Positions 11,366-20,752 of a stretch of DNA of 34,680 nucleotides are shown piece by piece. The number at the start of each line of letters is the position of its first letter. Position 1 is the stretch's first letter. The notes under the pieces are model-generated. The model was not told where the DNA came from. It made no database searches and saw only the letters and a list, made by a program, of their open reading frames with translations. The DNA is from Mansonella perstans (lineage: Eukaryota > Nematoda > Chromadorea > Rhabditida > Onchocercidae). A program made the translations under genes and the position numbers. Location: contig JBAMDO010000357.1 in assembly GCA_037074765.1 (NCBI GenBank), positions 1 to 34,680 of the forward strand, read 5' to 3'.

Positions 11366-11867
11366 ATGAATGAAATAAGAGAAAGACCGGTTTTTACTCG
11401 AGAGCAAATTGATGAAGAATTCAAACGAGTGGCATTACTGGATCGAATCCTTGCTGAATATGGTGTTTTGACCTTAAAGCAGTTGTACAGTATTGTTAGT
11501 GAAATTGATAAGGTAATGTTTTCTACTCTCTTTTTTTTTTTTTTTTTTTTTTTTCTAATTTAGACGTTGAGTTATTTAGTAATGAATGTTGGTTCTAGTT
11601 TATATTGAACACATTTGTGAAAGAACATCAGATTCTTTTGAGAGTCATTCGAAACTGTTTATACTTTTGATCTTTCCATTTCAGGAAAATAATTTTAGTA
11701 CATTGAATGATCTGGTAAAATTCATCGGGATGCGTTCTAATGTCTTCGAATTATCGCATGATATTATCAGGAATCATTCAGAAGAATTTCGCGAAATGTT
11801 TGGATATTTGATCAACTTTTTATGTCACACAGACACAGATTATTCAAAGCGTACTGGGGAGTTGTAA
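11366..11867 (+). CDS. Gene A, first two exons (winged-helix-like region)
   Basis: Exon 11366-11512 begins ATG directly after TATTAG, encodes 49 residues and ends in phase 0 at AAG|GTAATG. The intron contains a run of about 30 T. Exon 2 starts at 11685 after CATTTCAG and reads to a TAA at 11865-11867. The joined piece has a helix-rich pattern (AEYGVLTLKQLYSIV, then FSTLNDLVKFIGMRSNVFELS) that resembles a winged-helix or LOTUS-type fold; this is inference from the pattern. I found no phase-0 donor in exon 2 that would join the next coding exon at 12147. Either this is a separate short protein, an exon is missing, or the DNA has an indel. The duplicated copy at 1.9 kb lacks this part. Confidence 0.55.
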
Positions 11868-12146
11868 TTCAAGTGATCATGAAATTTGGAACCGTCAGTT
11901 TGTTGTGACATGCATTGAAAAATTCTGGTGAAAAAAGCTCTTTCAGTACGATCACTATTAGCGAATATTGATTTTATTTGATGAAAAATAATTTTGAAAG
12001 GAAGCTTTATTTTTATTTTGCTAGTTCTGATATACAAGTTTAGTGTTGTAAAATAGCTTTTCGAGTAAGTTCACTGCGGTGGTAAGGTTCTCATGTACAA
12101 AGTGATGATAAATAACTAAATTTTTTAATTTTAATGTAATTTACAG

Positions 12147-14563
12147 ATGGTTATATGCGAAGTTGGAGATACGGAGGAAGAATTACACCAGTTTTTAGAG
12201 AAACACCGAAATTTTTTCATTCTTTGCCATGATAATACCGTTGTGCTTAGTAGTACGTGCTTCCGAATTCCATCGGCTTGGGAACGTAGAGCTCTACCTA
12301 CTTATAGCAATGCCGTGAGGTAATTAAAATGTTTTCAGTATCAAAATTAATACTAGTTAGAATCATCTGTCATTCATTTATGCTAGTTTCAGGGATGCTA
12401 TAAATTAGAACTGCAGTTTCACATTGCACTATTGAATTTTCCTTACATTTTTTTTTGTTGAATTTTTTATTAGATTAGCATATCTTTAAGTTTATTCAGG
12501 TATGATAGAAGCATTGTTTTGGACGGTTTAGGGAAGGTTGTTAGCGCAGTGAGTACCACAGGATATATTAAAATTGAAATAGTTCGAGGGCCCTGGATGG
12601 CTCAAACAGTGTATGGTTCAAGTAAAAATGTATCAAATAAAGTGAATCTAGCAGAAAGTTATCCTGTTGGAACATTGGTAAGTTGATCATCTATAATCAA
12701 AAAATAACCAAATTTTTTTTATTTAAATGATAGAATATTTTTTAATAGAGTAGGCAGTTCTGATTTTTCATTTCTAAAGGAAAGTAGTTCCAGTTTTCTT
12801 TGGACAGGTCAGAGTTAGGTATACCAAAATCGCTTAATGCTTAACAATTATTCATGAAGCATCTTCACTATTCCATTAGTGATCGTGGAATCTGAAAGAT
12901 CAAAAGTTTTCCACGGTGAATATATAATCAACCAAGATATGTTCCAAAGATTGTGGAATCAATCTCATGCCTCTTGATACCGAAAAGTATAAGTAGTATT
13001 CGCTAACCCTCAGAAAAATATTTTGCGTACATACTAATAAGGGAAAAGTTTTGCCAAATACTGTTTTTAAATGACAAACATATTCACGTCTTTTTCTGCA
13101 GGTCAGAGTCTTGGCATATCGTGCATATGAGACAGCTCATCCATGGACGGCTACAGAAGTGATTTTAGCTGACGAAAGTGATAATATGTGGAATGTCAGT
13201 GAAACGGGGAAGATGCATGGATTGCATGAAAAATATCAGGACATGCCAAAAGACCGCTCTTGTATATGTTATTTCGTCATTATTATTTATAATTTTTTAG
13301 AGTGTTAGAAATTACTGTAGAATTTGCATAATTATTCACATGAGACAACGAATGACTCTCGGTTGTGCAATAATAACCATACAATTGCAGTGACCGAAGT
13401 GGAACGTACTAACAACGTTGTGACTCCAACTTCAGAAATCGTTAAAATGAAATCATTTAATAGCAGTTCAAATCGAATATTCGAAACAAAATCGATAAGA
13501 AGCGATGCGAGTTCACGATTTATATTGGAATCAATTAATGGAGAACCAGAGAGATCTGAGGCATTTAGAAGGAATTCTGTCGATATTGAAACAGAAATGA
13601 AAATGAACTCAAGTTATTACATGTTTTACAATGATATTATTCAAGATGAGATAAAAAAAGAACAAGAAATAGATGAATGTTTACGTGATGGCCCCAAGAC
13701 ATTTCGACAGATATTCGACAAATTTATCGAAGGGTAACAACTGCATTGATTTGTAATGGATTTGTCTTAATTTAGCTAGTAATTCCTCTCCTTTTTTCAT
13801 ATCTGTTCTTTTGGGTGCAGCTTTGTTACATATTGCCTTGACTGTTGCGAATATATATCACATTAATATTTATCCATTCGCACGGTGAATACATTTATTA
13901 TCTGAATTAAATCATACCACAAAATCTTTTTTTGAAAATGTAGATTTTTATTTTCAGTGATACTTTTACATATTACTCCTATATGGTTGATTTTATTGTT
14001 GTCCGCTCTCATCTATACGAAATATTAGAAGATCATGTTTGGATGAAGAGCTGTACATTTCGTACCGAAATGCTCAAATTTCTTCGTTATATCGATGAAA
14101 AATCCAAGGAAAACGTTACTGTGAATACCTTACGTAAATTGATTAATGTAAGCGTTTCTTGATATATCTTGAGATTTCTTGGCTTATTTACAAAAACCAT
14201 GTTCTAAATTTGGAACCGGTGAAAACGTTGGATAGAAATTACATCGGAATGTAAATCTGAGAACAGAAAACCCTATCTAGTTATTTTTGCATTCCAAACA
14301 GGAAATAAAAAATCTTTTTGTCGTGCAGGATAAATAATAAACCATGATGACTACAGGCGAATGATGGCAATTTTACGGAGGAATTGCTGAATTATGCTGA
14401 AAATGCAGACAAATTTCTCAAATTCATCGAAAACCATGCATCTCTCATTGAATTAGCCGAAGCTTTCGGTGAACAGTTCATCTTCTTAAGGGGTACTTAT
14501 ATTAGCGACTGCAACCTTTTCATACCTAAATTCCGTTTCCAACGATCTCTTTTTAATCACTAG
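12147..14563 (+). CDS. Gene A, main coding exons; unidentified protein, intact copy
   Basis: Six exons with matching phases: 12147-12319, 12500-12677, 13102-13261, 13391-13733, 13958-14147 and 14357-14563 (stop TAG). Counted from the ATG at 12147, which follows TTTACAG, they give about 416 residues. The first exon has a helix plus hairpin pattern (EEELHQFLEKHRNFFILC, then NTVVLSS). Exons 2-3 look beta-rich (VSTTGYIKIEIV, RGPWMAQTVYG, VGTLVRVLAYRAY), as in an OB fold. Exon 4 is polar and probably disordered. Exons 5-6 return to a helical, winged-helix-like pattern ending FGEQFIFLRG. Tandem OB and winged-helix parts would suit a nucleic-acid-binding protein; Egalitarian-like proteins came to mind, but no exonuclease domain is present and the match is unproven. 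A damaged duplicate lies at 1890-3720. Confidence 0.6.
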
Positions 14564-15364
14564 TTCTTATTTTGTCAATACTATATAATTGAATTGAAAT
14601 AATACTAATGTAACTGGATTGTATTCATGGTCTGTTTCACTGTAATCTTAAATACTTCGAATGCTGTTTTCAATATATTTTTCAAGATGATACTATAATT
14701 TAGAAATTTATATTTTTAACAGTACATAATAGATGTTTTGTTCTTTCTATCTTTCTTTAAGTTAATCTCAAGTCATGTAATATAATTATGCAATACGGAT
14801 TTACTATTCGTTTGTGGGACAAATCAAAGAGAAGTAAGCTTCTGCGTTCTAGCTCCCGCTGTCAAAAAAAATTTATTTTTAAATATATTTCTCAACAAAT
14901 TTCGTGACTTGTCCCTTTGGAAAAAAGGAGAAAAGTAAGATATGGAATTGAAAGTGTCATGAAATGAAAGATGGTTTGATTTAGTAAAAAAGTAAATATA
15001 ACATCAGTTGAATAATTTGCGGAAAAAAAATCTTATTAAAATGGTAAGATTATTCATGCATGTTTTCAATGAAATGTGACCAAGCTAAGCATAACCAGTT
15101 ATTTGTTGTGAATTAAATTAATGATTTTAAGCACCTGTGCTGTACTGATTTCATTATATATATACTGGTGTTTTTCGTTCTGCTTGATAGGAGTTTCTGT
15201 TTACTTTATTATGCTACCTGAAATTTTTAGCGTGAGTAAGTATGCTTTTGTTGTTAGGGGTATTCGAGCTTACGCTCAAATGAGATTGCTTTTTCTATTT
15301 ATCTGATAATAAATAATTTTAATATGATATCTAATGTGATATTTTATTTCTCTAATATTGGGTT

Positions 15365-15514
15365 ATGTTATCTTTAACTGAAAAGACAGCTGAATTACCC
15401 ACTCCATTTCATTCGGATATTAGTCAGTTAACACTGTCGCATCAAACGGAAAAGAATCATGAAATTAATCTGACAAACGCTTCATTTTTTTCAACTTCAA
15501 AATTCTGTTCATAA
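15365..15514 (+). other. Short open frame (49 codons), second copy
   Basis: Same frame as 4521-4670, apparently identical in translation, lying about 800 bases downstream of the gene A stop. See that entry for the arguments for and against coding. Confidence 0.25.
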
Positions 15515-16146
15515 GAATTATGAAATTTCTCATTTAAAATAAAAAGCTGTTATAAGTTGTCTGTTCGCCTTACATTATCACTCCTTGGCGTCTTTACTTT
15601 CTTTTGCACAATTTGTTAAGATATATTCCTTAGTTATTAATTTAAAATGCCACTTTTCATCATTTACAAGGTCATTTCATGAGTGGTTTATAAATTGTTT
15701 ACTTCAAGTAACCTGACCTACATCCTTAACCTACATTATTATTAATGAAGAAATTAAACGCTTGAAAATCGAAATTTATAATGAAGTTAAAAAATCACAT
15801 AAATCATGAGAAAGATTCCTGAGCTTTGTTTTCAAAAGCTAAACACAAATACAAATTTAACGAACGGCATTGAATTCCTTATCGAACGACAAGATCTAGG
15901 AAAAAATGAATCTTATCATAATCCATATGACAATAAAGTAAAGAATTAGATCCAGCAAAATGCAAAAAAAATAAACGAAAAACAACCAAAATTACCAATA
16001 AACAAGGTAAAATAAAATGATTAGAATGAAAAAACTTCAAAGTATTTCTACAAATACTAAGTCTCCCAGATCTACCAAACTACATATTTCCTTAAATGAG
16101 GAACAGAAGTCATTAAACTAGTAGTAACTACCGGGTGCTCAATATC

Positions 16147-18161
16147 TTATTTAGGTTGATGTTCTTTCATATGTCTAGAAAGTGATGGTTGTGCAGTGAA
16201 TTTTTTCCCACAACCAGGTCGTTTGCACTGATAAAGAAATGGTTTCTTGTGCTTTTTCCTATGTTTTATATATTCCGCTTGATTCATCATATTCGCAGCA
16301 CATTCCGGATAAGAACAGTTATATTGCTTATCTGAAAAACTTCTGATATGAGGTTTATATTTATAATTCGCTCATTGATGAATTATTTTCTATATTTTTT
16401 GCTGCTTTTTCAACCTTACATAATCCAATATGAGCAACGAAGTTTTTAAATAAACCTTTTTAAGAAAAAAGAAACCATTTAAATTCATAGAGTATTAGGA
16501 TACCAATAACTATTATCATTCGCATTATTTACAAAACAGGTGACAAGCAACCCTTTTACGAAGGTTAAAAAATGTTCATTCTATTTCAGGCAGACAAATG
16601 TAAATTTGCAAAACTAACAAGGTGTCCCGTGAATCGTATGCTGGTGTCTTACCAAGCTATCTTTTCGTGTGAAATTTTTGGAACAGTTATGCACTGGAAT
16701 TTAGACTGATGTTTTCTTTTGTGTCTACCAAGCTCTCGTGAACTAACGAATATTTGCCCACAGCCGGGTACTTTGCATTCATAAGGAAGTGGTTCCTTAT
16801 GCCCTTTCTTGTGTTTCAAATATTCACTTTTCTTTGTCATACTCGCAGTACATCCTTTATATTGACAGTTATATTTCTCTGAAAAACTCTGACATGAAAT
16901 TTATCTTTATGATATATGTTGTGATCAGTTCATTTCATTGTTCGTTTTCTCGAAGTCATTTATTCGAGTAAAAATATCAAATTTAAAACTTTTTTGAAAA
17001 AATCCTTTTTAAATTCATTGGTTATTACGATATCAATAGTGACTCTCAATGGAGGATGGAAAAATGTAGCATAAATTGAATTTTTTATTGATATTCCACT
17101 GATGTTTGCAGAGCATTTCACGTGCATTATATTTCAGGGGACAAATATAAAACTGCAAAACTTACTATTTGCTTCGCGACACTTTTGTTCATGTTTTTCC
17201 TGTGATTGCTTATACACAAAAAAATTGCCACAATGTTTGCATTCAAATGTCTTCTTTTCCTCTTTTTCCTTCATACTCGCATTGTACCTTTTCTCATCTG
17301 AAGAAACACATTTTTGTATGTTTTTTTCAGTTAACATTCTATTACTTCGTCTGCTAACTTATTGAAGCAATCTGAAAGTTGATCATAAGAATCTCAGTGT
17401 CATATACTAAACCTGCCAACTTGGGGGGAGAAGTTATTTACTGGAAAAGAAATGTTATTCACTTTTCCCCTGAAGTACTGGAAATTAAAAGTTGGCCTTA
17501 GGGTTGTTTTTAATGGAATAATCTTCCACAACAAATAAGTGTCAAATAGATCAGTTTCTGCTTTCGATTTTTTATGGTCTGCACTCTTAATTTTAAACAA
17601 GTAAATCAAATTAAACAATTTTAAAGTATTGAACGAAAAGCAATTACGCAGTTCTTTACCACTTGTTCCCGGTAATTCGCCAACAGTATTTCTCCATCTA
17701 TTGTAATGTGCATTTCTGTCTGGATCAAATAGTGATAAATCGAAATTGTCGACAGCTTCTCTGGAGAAAGCAGCTATTTCAGGATCACTTAGTGGCGAAT
17801 TGTTATCCTCGACAATTTTCCGGATGAAATCAATGTCATCACTCGTTTCTAGCGGTTCTTCATCAATATTTCTCCATTCATTGTTATATGCACCTGTATC
17901 TGAGCCAAGAATTGACTCCAAATCCATGTGATCGAGGGCATTATAGTCATCTGAGAAGAGATTATCGCTTATGTGATTCGGTTGAATTACCATTGCATCT
18001 TGGTATGAGGTGTTTGAGGCAGCAAGTTGGCGAAGATAAATAGGCATAGTATTTTGTGAATTAGGATTAATGTCATCATTGTCGGGCCTAGGTGTCGAGG
18101 AGGTTTTCTTCCGAGCTGAAGCGATGCAAAGGAAAATGCTGAACCAAATGATATATACCAT
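16147..18161 (-). CDS. Gene B, copy 2: secreted or membrane-type C2H2 zinc-finger gene
   Basis: Best-preserved 5' part of the family. Exon 1 (18161-17660) starts at an ATG encoding MVYIIWFSIFLCIASA, a typical signal peptide, then RKK and an acidic, Asn/Asp-rich region with two similar halves. It ends in phase 1 at G|GTAAAG. Exon 2 (17297-17166) has one C2HC finger (CKHCGNFFVYKQSQEKHEQKC) and ends A|GTAAGT. Exon 3 (16878-16619) has two C-x4-C fingers and a third wrecked by a one-base loss. Exon 4 (16331-16147) has two fingers (CSYPEC, CKRPGC) and stop TAA. All internal exon boundaries are phase 1. Leaving out exon 3 therefore keeps the frame and would give a 272-residue protein. An upstream TTG extends exon 1 to 18194, but the ATG is preferred. 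The function is unknown; a signal peptide on a finger protein is unusual. Confidence 0.6.
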
Positions 18162-18351
18162 CGATGTAGCGAAGAACAATGCGAATTTTTGCAATGTCAG
18201 GAATTCTCGAATGGAAGCTTTTTATTTCGATTTGTCTGAATTAAACAACCAAAGGTTGAAATAACTTTTAATGTGATTTTACAACCGGATTATTTCCCAC
18301 ATTTTGTCTCATTTCCCTATTCATAAATTCGAAGTTTGCGCTTTTAGACTC

Positions 18352-18487
18352 TTTGACATTATCATTTTTCCCTTTTTTCCTTTTTCTTTTTTAAAATTTT
18401 CTTTTTTTTCTTTAGTACTTTTGGTGGTAGCGCTTAAAAAATGCTTACCTCAGACCTAGCGCAATTGAATCCACAGTTTGGATTTTT
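18352..18487 (+). pseudogene. Remnant of gene B terminal intron and membrane exon
   Basis: Matches 823-957, same orientation. It contains the pyrimidine-rich intron end and acceptor TTTCTTTAG, then from 18416 a decayed start of the terminal membrane exon whose intact form is at 20952-20753 (minus). It is joined tail-on to duplication block 2 and cut at 18487, where an ELOF1-intron-like sequence begins. Confidence 0.65.
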
Positions 18488-18575
18488 GTGCGCATTTTAC
18501 TGACCGAAAAAGGTAGTCAGAGCGTTTTGCTATTGAAAGATCTGTAAATTAATTTAAGTTTGTCGGTTTTGCATT
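18488..18575. repeat. Sequence shared with ELOF1 intron 1
   Basis: About 85 bases starting GCGCATTTTACTGA and ending near AATTTAAGTTTGTCG. They match 23983-24064, inside the ELOF1 intron, same orientation, with perhaps ten differences. Either part of that intron was copied here or both are members of an interspersed repeat. Confidence 0.75.
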
Positions 18576-18798
18576 CTATTTGTTTCAGAAAAAGTGTTAT
18601 ATAAAGAAATATTTCATTAATCAGAAATGTAGGAGAAATCATAGTCAAATTTATCGCTTTTATTTCAAACTGGAAAGATATAAACAAGTTTCTTTTATTT
18701 AAAAAATCAGTTAATTTTATTTAATTATCACAATTACTTTGTTTTGTTCGTCCGAACAAATTTGTTAAAATTTACAGAGATTATGTGATGAAAGAAAT

Positions 18799-18928
18799 TT
18801 CATTTCCACGAACAGAAACGATAGTGACTAAATCACCCTTTACTAGATTTAATTTCCACAGCAATATAACCATCTTCCGGATCCGGAATCCACACATTTT
18901 TCTTTGAATCATATGGCTTCGATTGGTC
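18799..18928 (-). pseudogene. Myosin heavy chain N-terminal exon fragment
   Basis: After an acceptor (TGTCTTTAG) the minus strand reads [20 protein letters not shown] and then, after a one-base insertion (GGG for GG at 18836-18838), DLVTIVSVRGNE. This is the SH3-like N-terminal region of muscle myosin heavy chain, close to the nematode form as I remember it. The homology stops after GNE; five codons later comes TAA, and there is no donor. No other myosin exon was found in the window. It is therefore an isolated, broken exon copy, probably brought in by duplication from a true myosin gene elsewhere. Confidence 0.8.
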
Positions 18929-19110
18929 CTAAAGACAAAATGGCATAATCCTTTATGCATCAATCAATATGGAATCCTTTATCTATGACTACATTACAAA
19001 TCCTTTGTAGGATTCTGTAGTGTAAATTTTTTGCAACTGCCCATATATGAATAATTACCCACTTTAAAAAAAAGGGTGTCCATCACTGTACTTAAATTTT
19101 TATTTTATCA

Positions 19111-19306
19111 TCATCTCCACATCTCTGATTGTTCCCTTTCCAAACTCTCCAAACTAATGGATTTCCGACGATCCGAGTGATCGACTAAGTCTTTATGATT
19201 TGTACTCCGAGAATCGACAATTGCTGCTGCAATTGTTCCCGAGATGGCGAAGGACTTGCGCCCAAGAAATGCTGGATCAAGTTCGCTCATTCCTCTTCTC
19301 TTTTTC
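19111..19306 (-). pseudogene. Unidentified terminal-exon-like open frame
   Basis: The minus strand is open from an acceptor-like ATTAG at 19307 to TGA at 19113-19111. It encodes about 64 residues, including MSELDPAFLGRKSF, AISGTIAAAIVDSR and SDRRKSISLESLEREQSE. Base composition is richer in G and C than the flanks, and AATAAA follows the stop within ten bases (19104-19099). Together these suggest a real last coding exon, or a copy of one. A further open stretch upstream (about 19357-19470, minus, with DGQRLNDFFYKASQIC) might be the preceding exon, but the phases do not fit. The family is not recognised. Its setting among other gene fragments makes a stray copy likely. Confidence 0.35.
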
Positions 19307-20139
19307 CTAATTTTTTATCTAAAAATGTGTGTCAATTATAGCAGCTATGAATACTTCATAGTTCTTATACTGAGTGTTTCTCCAGTGACAGCTTTATTGC
19401 ATATCTGAGAGGCTTTATAAAAGAAGTCGTTTAGCCTTTGCCCATCAGTGATAGACCGATTATTTTAATTAAATTATTCGTTATTTAATCAGCTATTTTA
19501 AATCATTTAATATATACATATACTTTTAAATGTTTATTTGGCAGAGTAAATACATGTTAGAAATTCGGAACTGAGCGGATTTGTCTTTTTGAATTTTTTG
19601 ATCTTGAATTTATTTGCAGAAATGCATCATTAATTTATTTTTAACTGAAAAGACAGCTGAATTACCCATTCCATTTCATTCGGATATTAGTCAGTTAACA
19701 TTATCGCATCAAACGGAAAAGAATCATGAAATTAATCTGACAAGCGCTTCATTTTTTTCAGCTTCAAAATTCTGTTCATAAGAATTATGAAATTTCTCAT
19801 TTAAAATAAAAAGCTGTTATAAGTTGTCTGTTCGCCTTACATTATCACTCTTTGGCGTCTTTTCTTTCTTTTGCACAGTTTGTTAAGATATATTCCTTAG
19901 TTATTAATTTAAAATGCCACTTTTCATCATTTACAAGGTCATTTCATGAGTGGTTTATAAATTGTTTACTTCAAGTAACCTGACCTACATCCTTAACCTA
20001 CATTATTATTAATGAAGAAATTAAACGCTTGAAAATCGAAATTTATAATGAGGTTAAAAAATCACATAAATCATGAGAAAGGTTCCTGAGTTTGTTTTGA
20101 AAAGCTAAACACAAATACAAGGAATTCCTTATCGAACGA

Positions 20140-20484
20140 CATGGCAAGTAAAACAATTCAAATGACTTGAAGAGCAGCTTGTTTTAAAGATATAATTTTC
20201 GTTATGTTTCGCTTTTAGTGTAGTGCCCACTCAAGTCAATCAAAAAAAAAACCAAATAAATGGCCTCACTCAAGTATATCAAAAAAAGATCAAACAAAAG
20301 TTATCACAAAAAATGTAATACATTATCCAAAATAGAGCGATAACCGGTAAAAAAAACAAGAATTACTAAAGCAAATGCAGAACTTAATATTAAAATAATC
20401 AGTTAATATCAATTAATCTGAAAGAAAAAATAAACTAAACAAAATTATTATATAATAAAAAAATCAAACCCATCCTTCATTAAA
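20140..20484. other. Stretch unique to the third copy
   Basis: This stretch interrupts the homology between ATCGAACGACA and AGATCTAGGAAAAAATG, which are adjacent in copies 1 and 2. It is A-rich with a loose internal repeat (CACTCAAGT...ATCAAAAAAA twice). No open frame, terminal inverted repeat or target duplication was seen, so a mobile element is not supported. Confidence 0.5.
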
Positions 20485-20752
20485 GATCTAGGAAAAAATG
20501 AATCTTATCATAATCCATATGACAATAAAGTAAGGAACTAGATCCAGCAAAATGCAAAAAAAAATAAACGAAAAAGAACCAAAATTACTAATAACCAAGG
20601 TAAAATAAAATGAATAGAATGAAAAAACTTCAAAGTATTTCTACAAATACTAAATCTCCCCCCAAACCTACCAAACTACATATTTCCTTAAATGAAGAAC
20701 AGAAGTCATTAAACTAGTAGTAAATACCGGGAGCTCAATATCTTATTTGCCC

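Larger units (their letters stand above)
12380..18351. repeat. Segmental duplication block, copy 2
   Basis: Direct repeat of 1768-7500. This copy retains the 229 bases (14067-14295) deleted from copy 1 and the more complete version of gene B. Its left edge falls in the intron between the first and second main coding exons of gene A. This shows that copy 1 was derived by copying part of a gene. The stretch 14564-16146, between the two genes, is non-coding apart from a 49-codon frame. Confidence 0.9.

Noticed and set aside
19158..19310. Plus-strand open frame of 50 codons (DRLSLYDLYSENRQLLLQLF)
   Set aside because: It looks protein-like, but the opposite strand has a longer frame with acceptor, stop and poly(A) signal. 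Only one is likely to be real, and this one lacks splice signals.
20140..20484. Extra stretch in block 3 as an inserted mobile element
   Set aside because: No terminal repeats, no target duplication and no coding sequence; replacement or loss in the other copies explains it as well.
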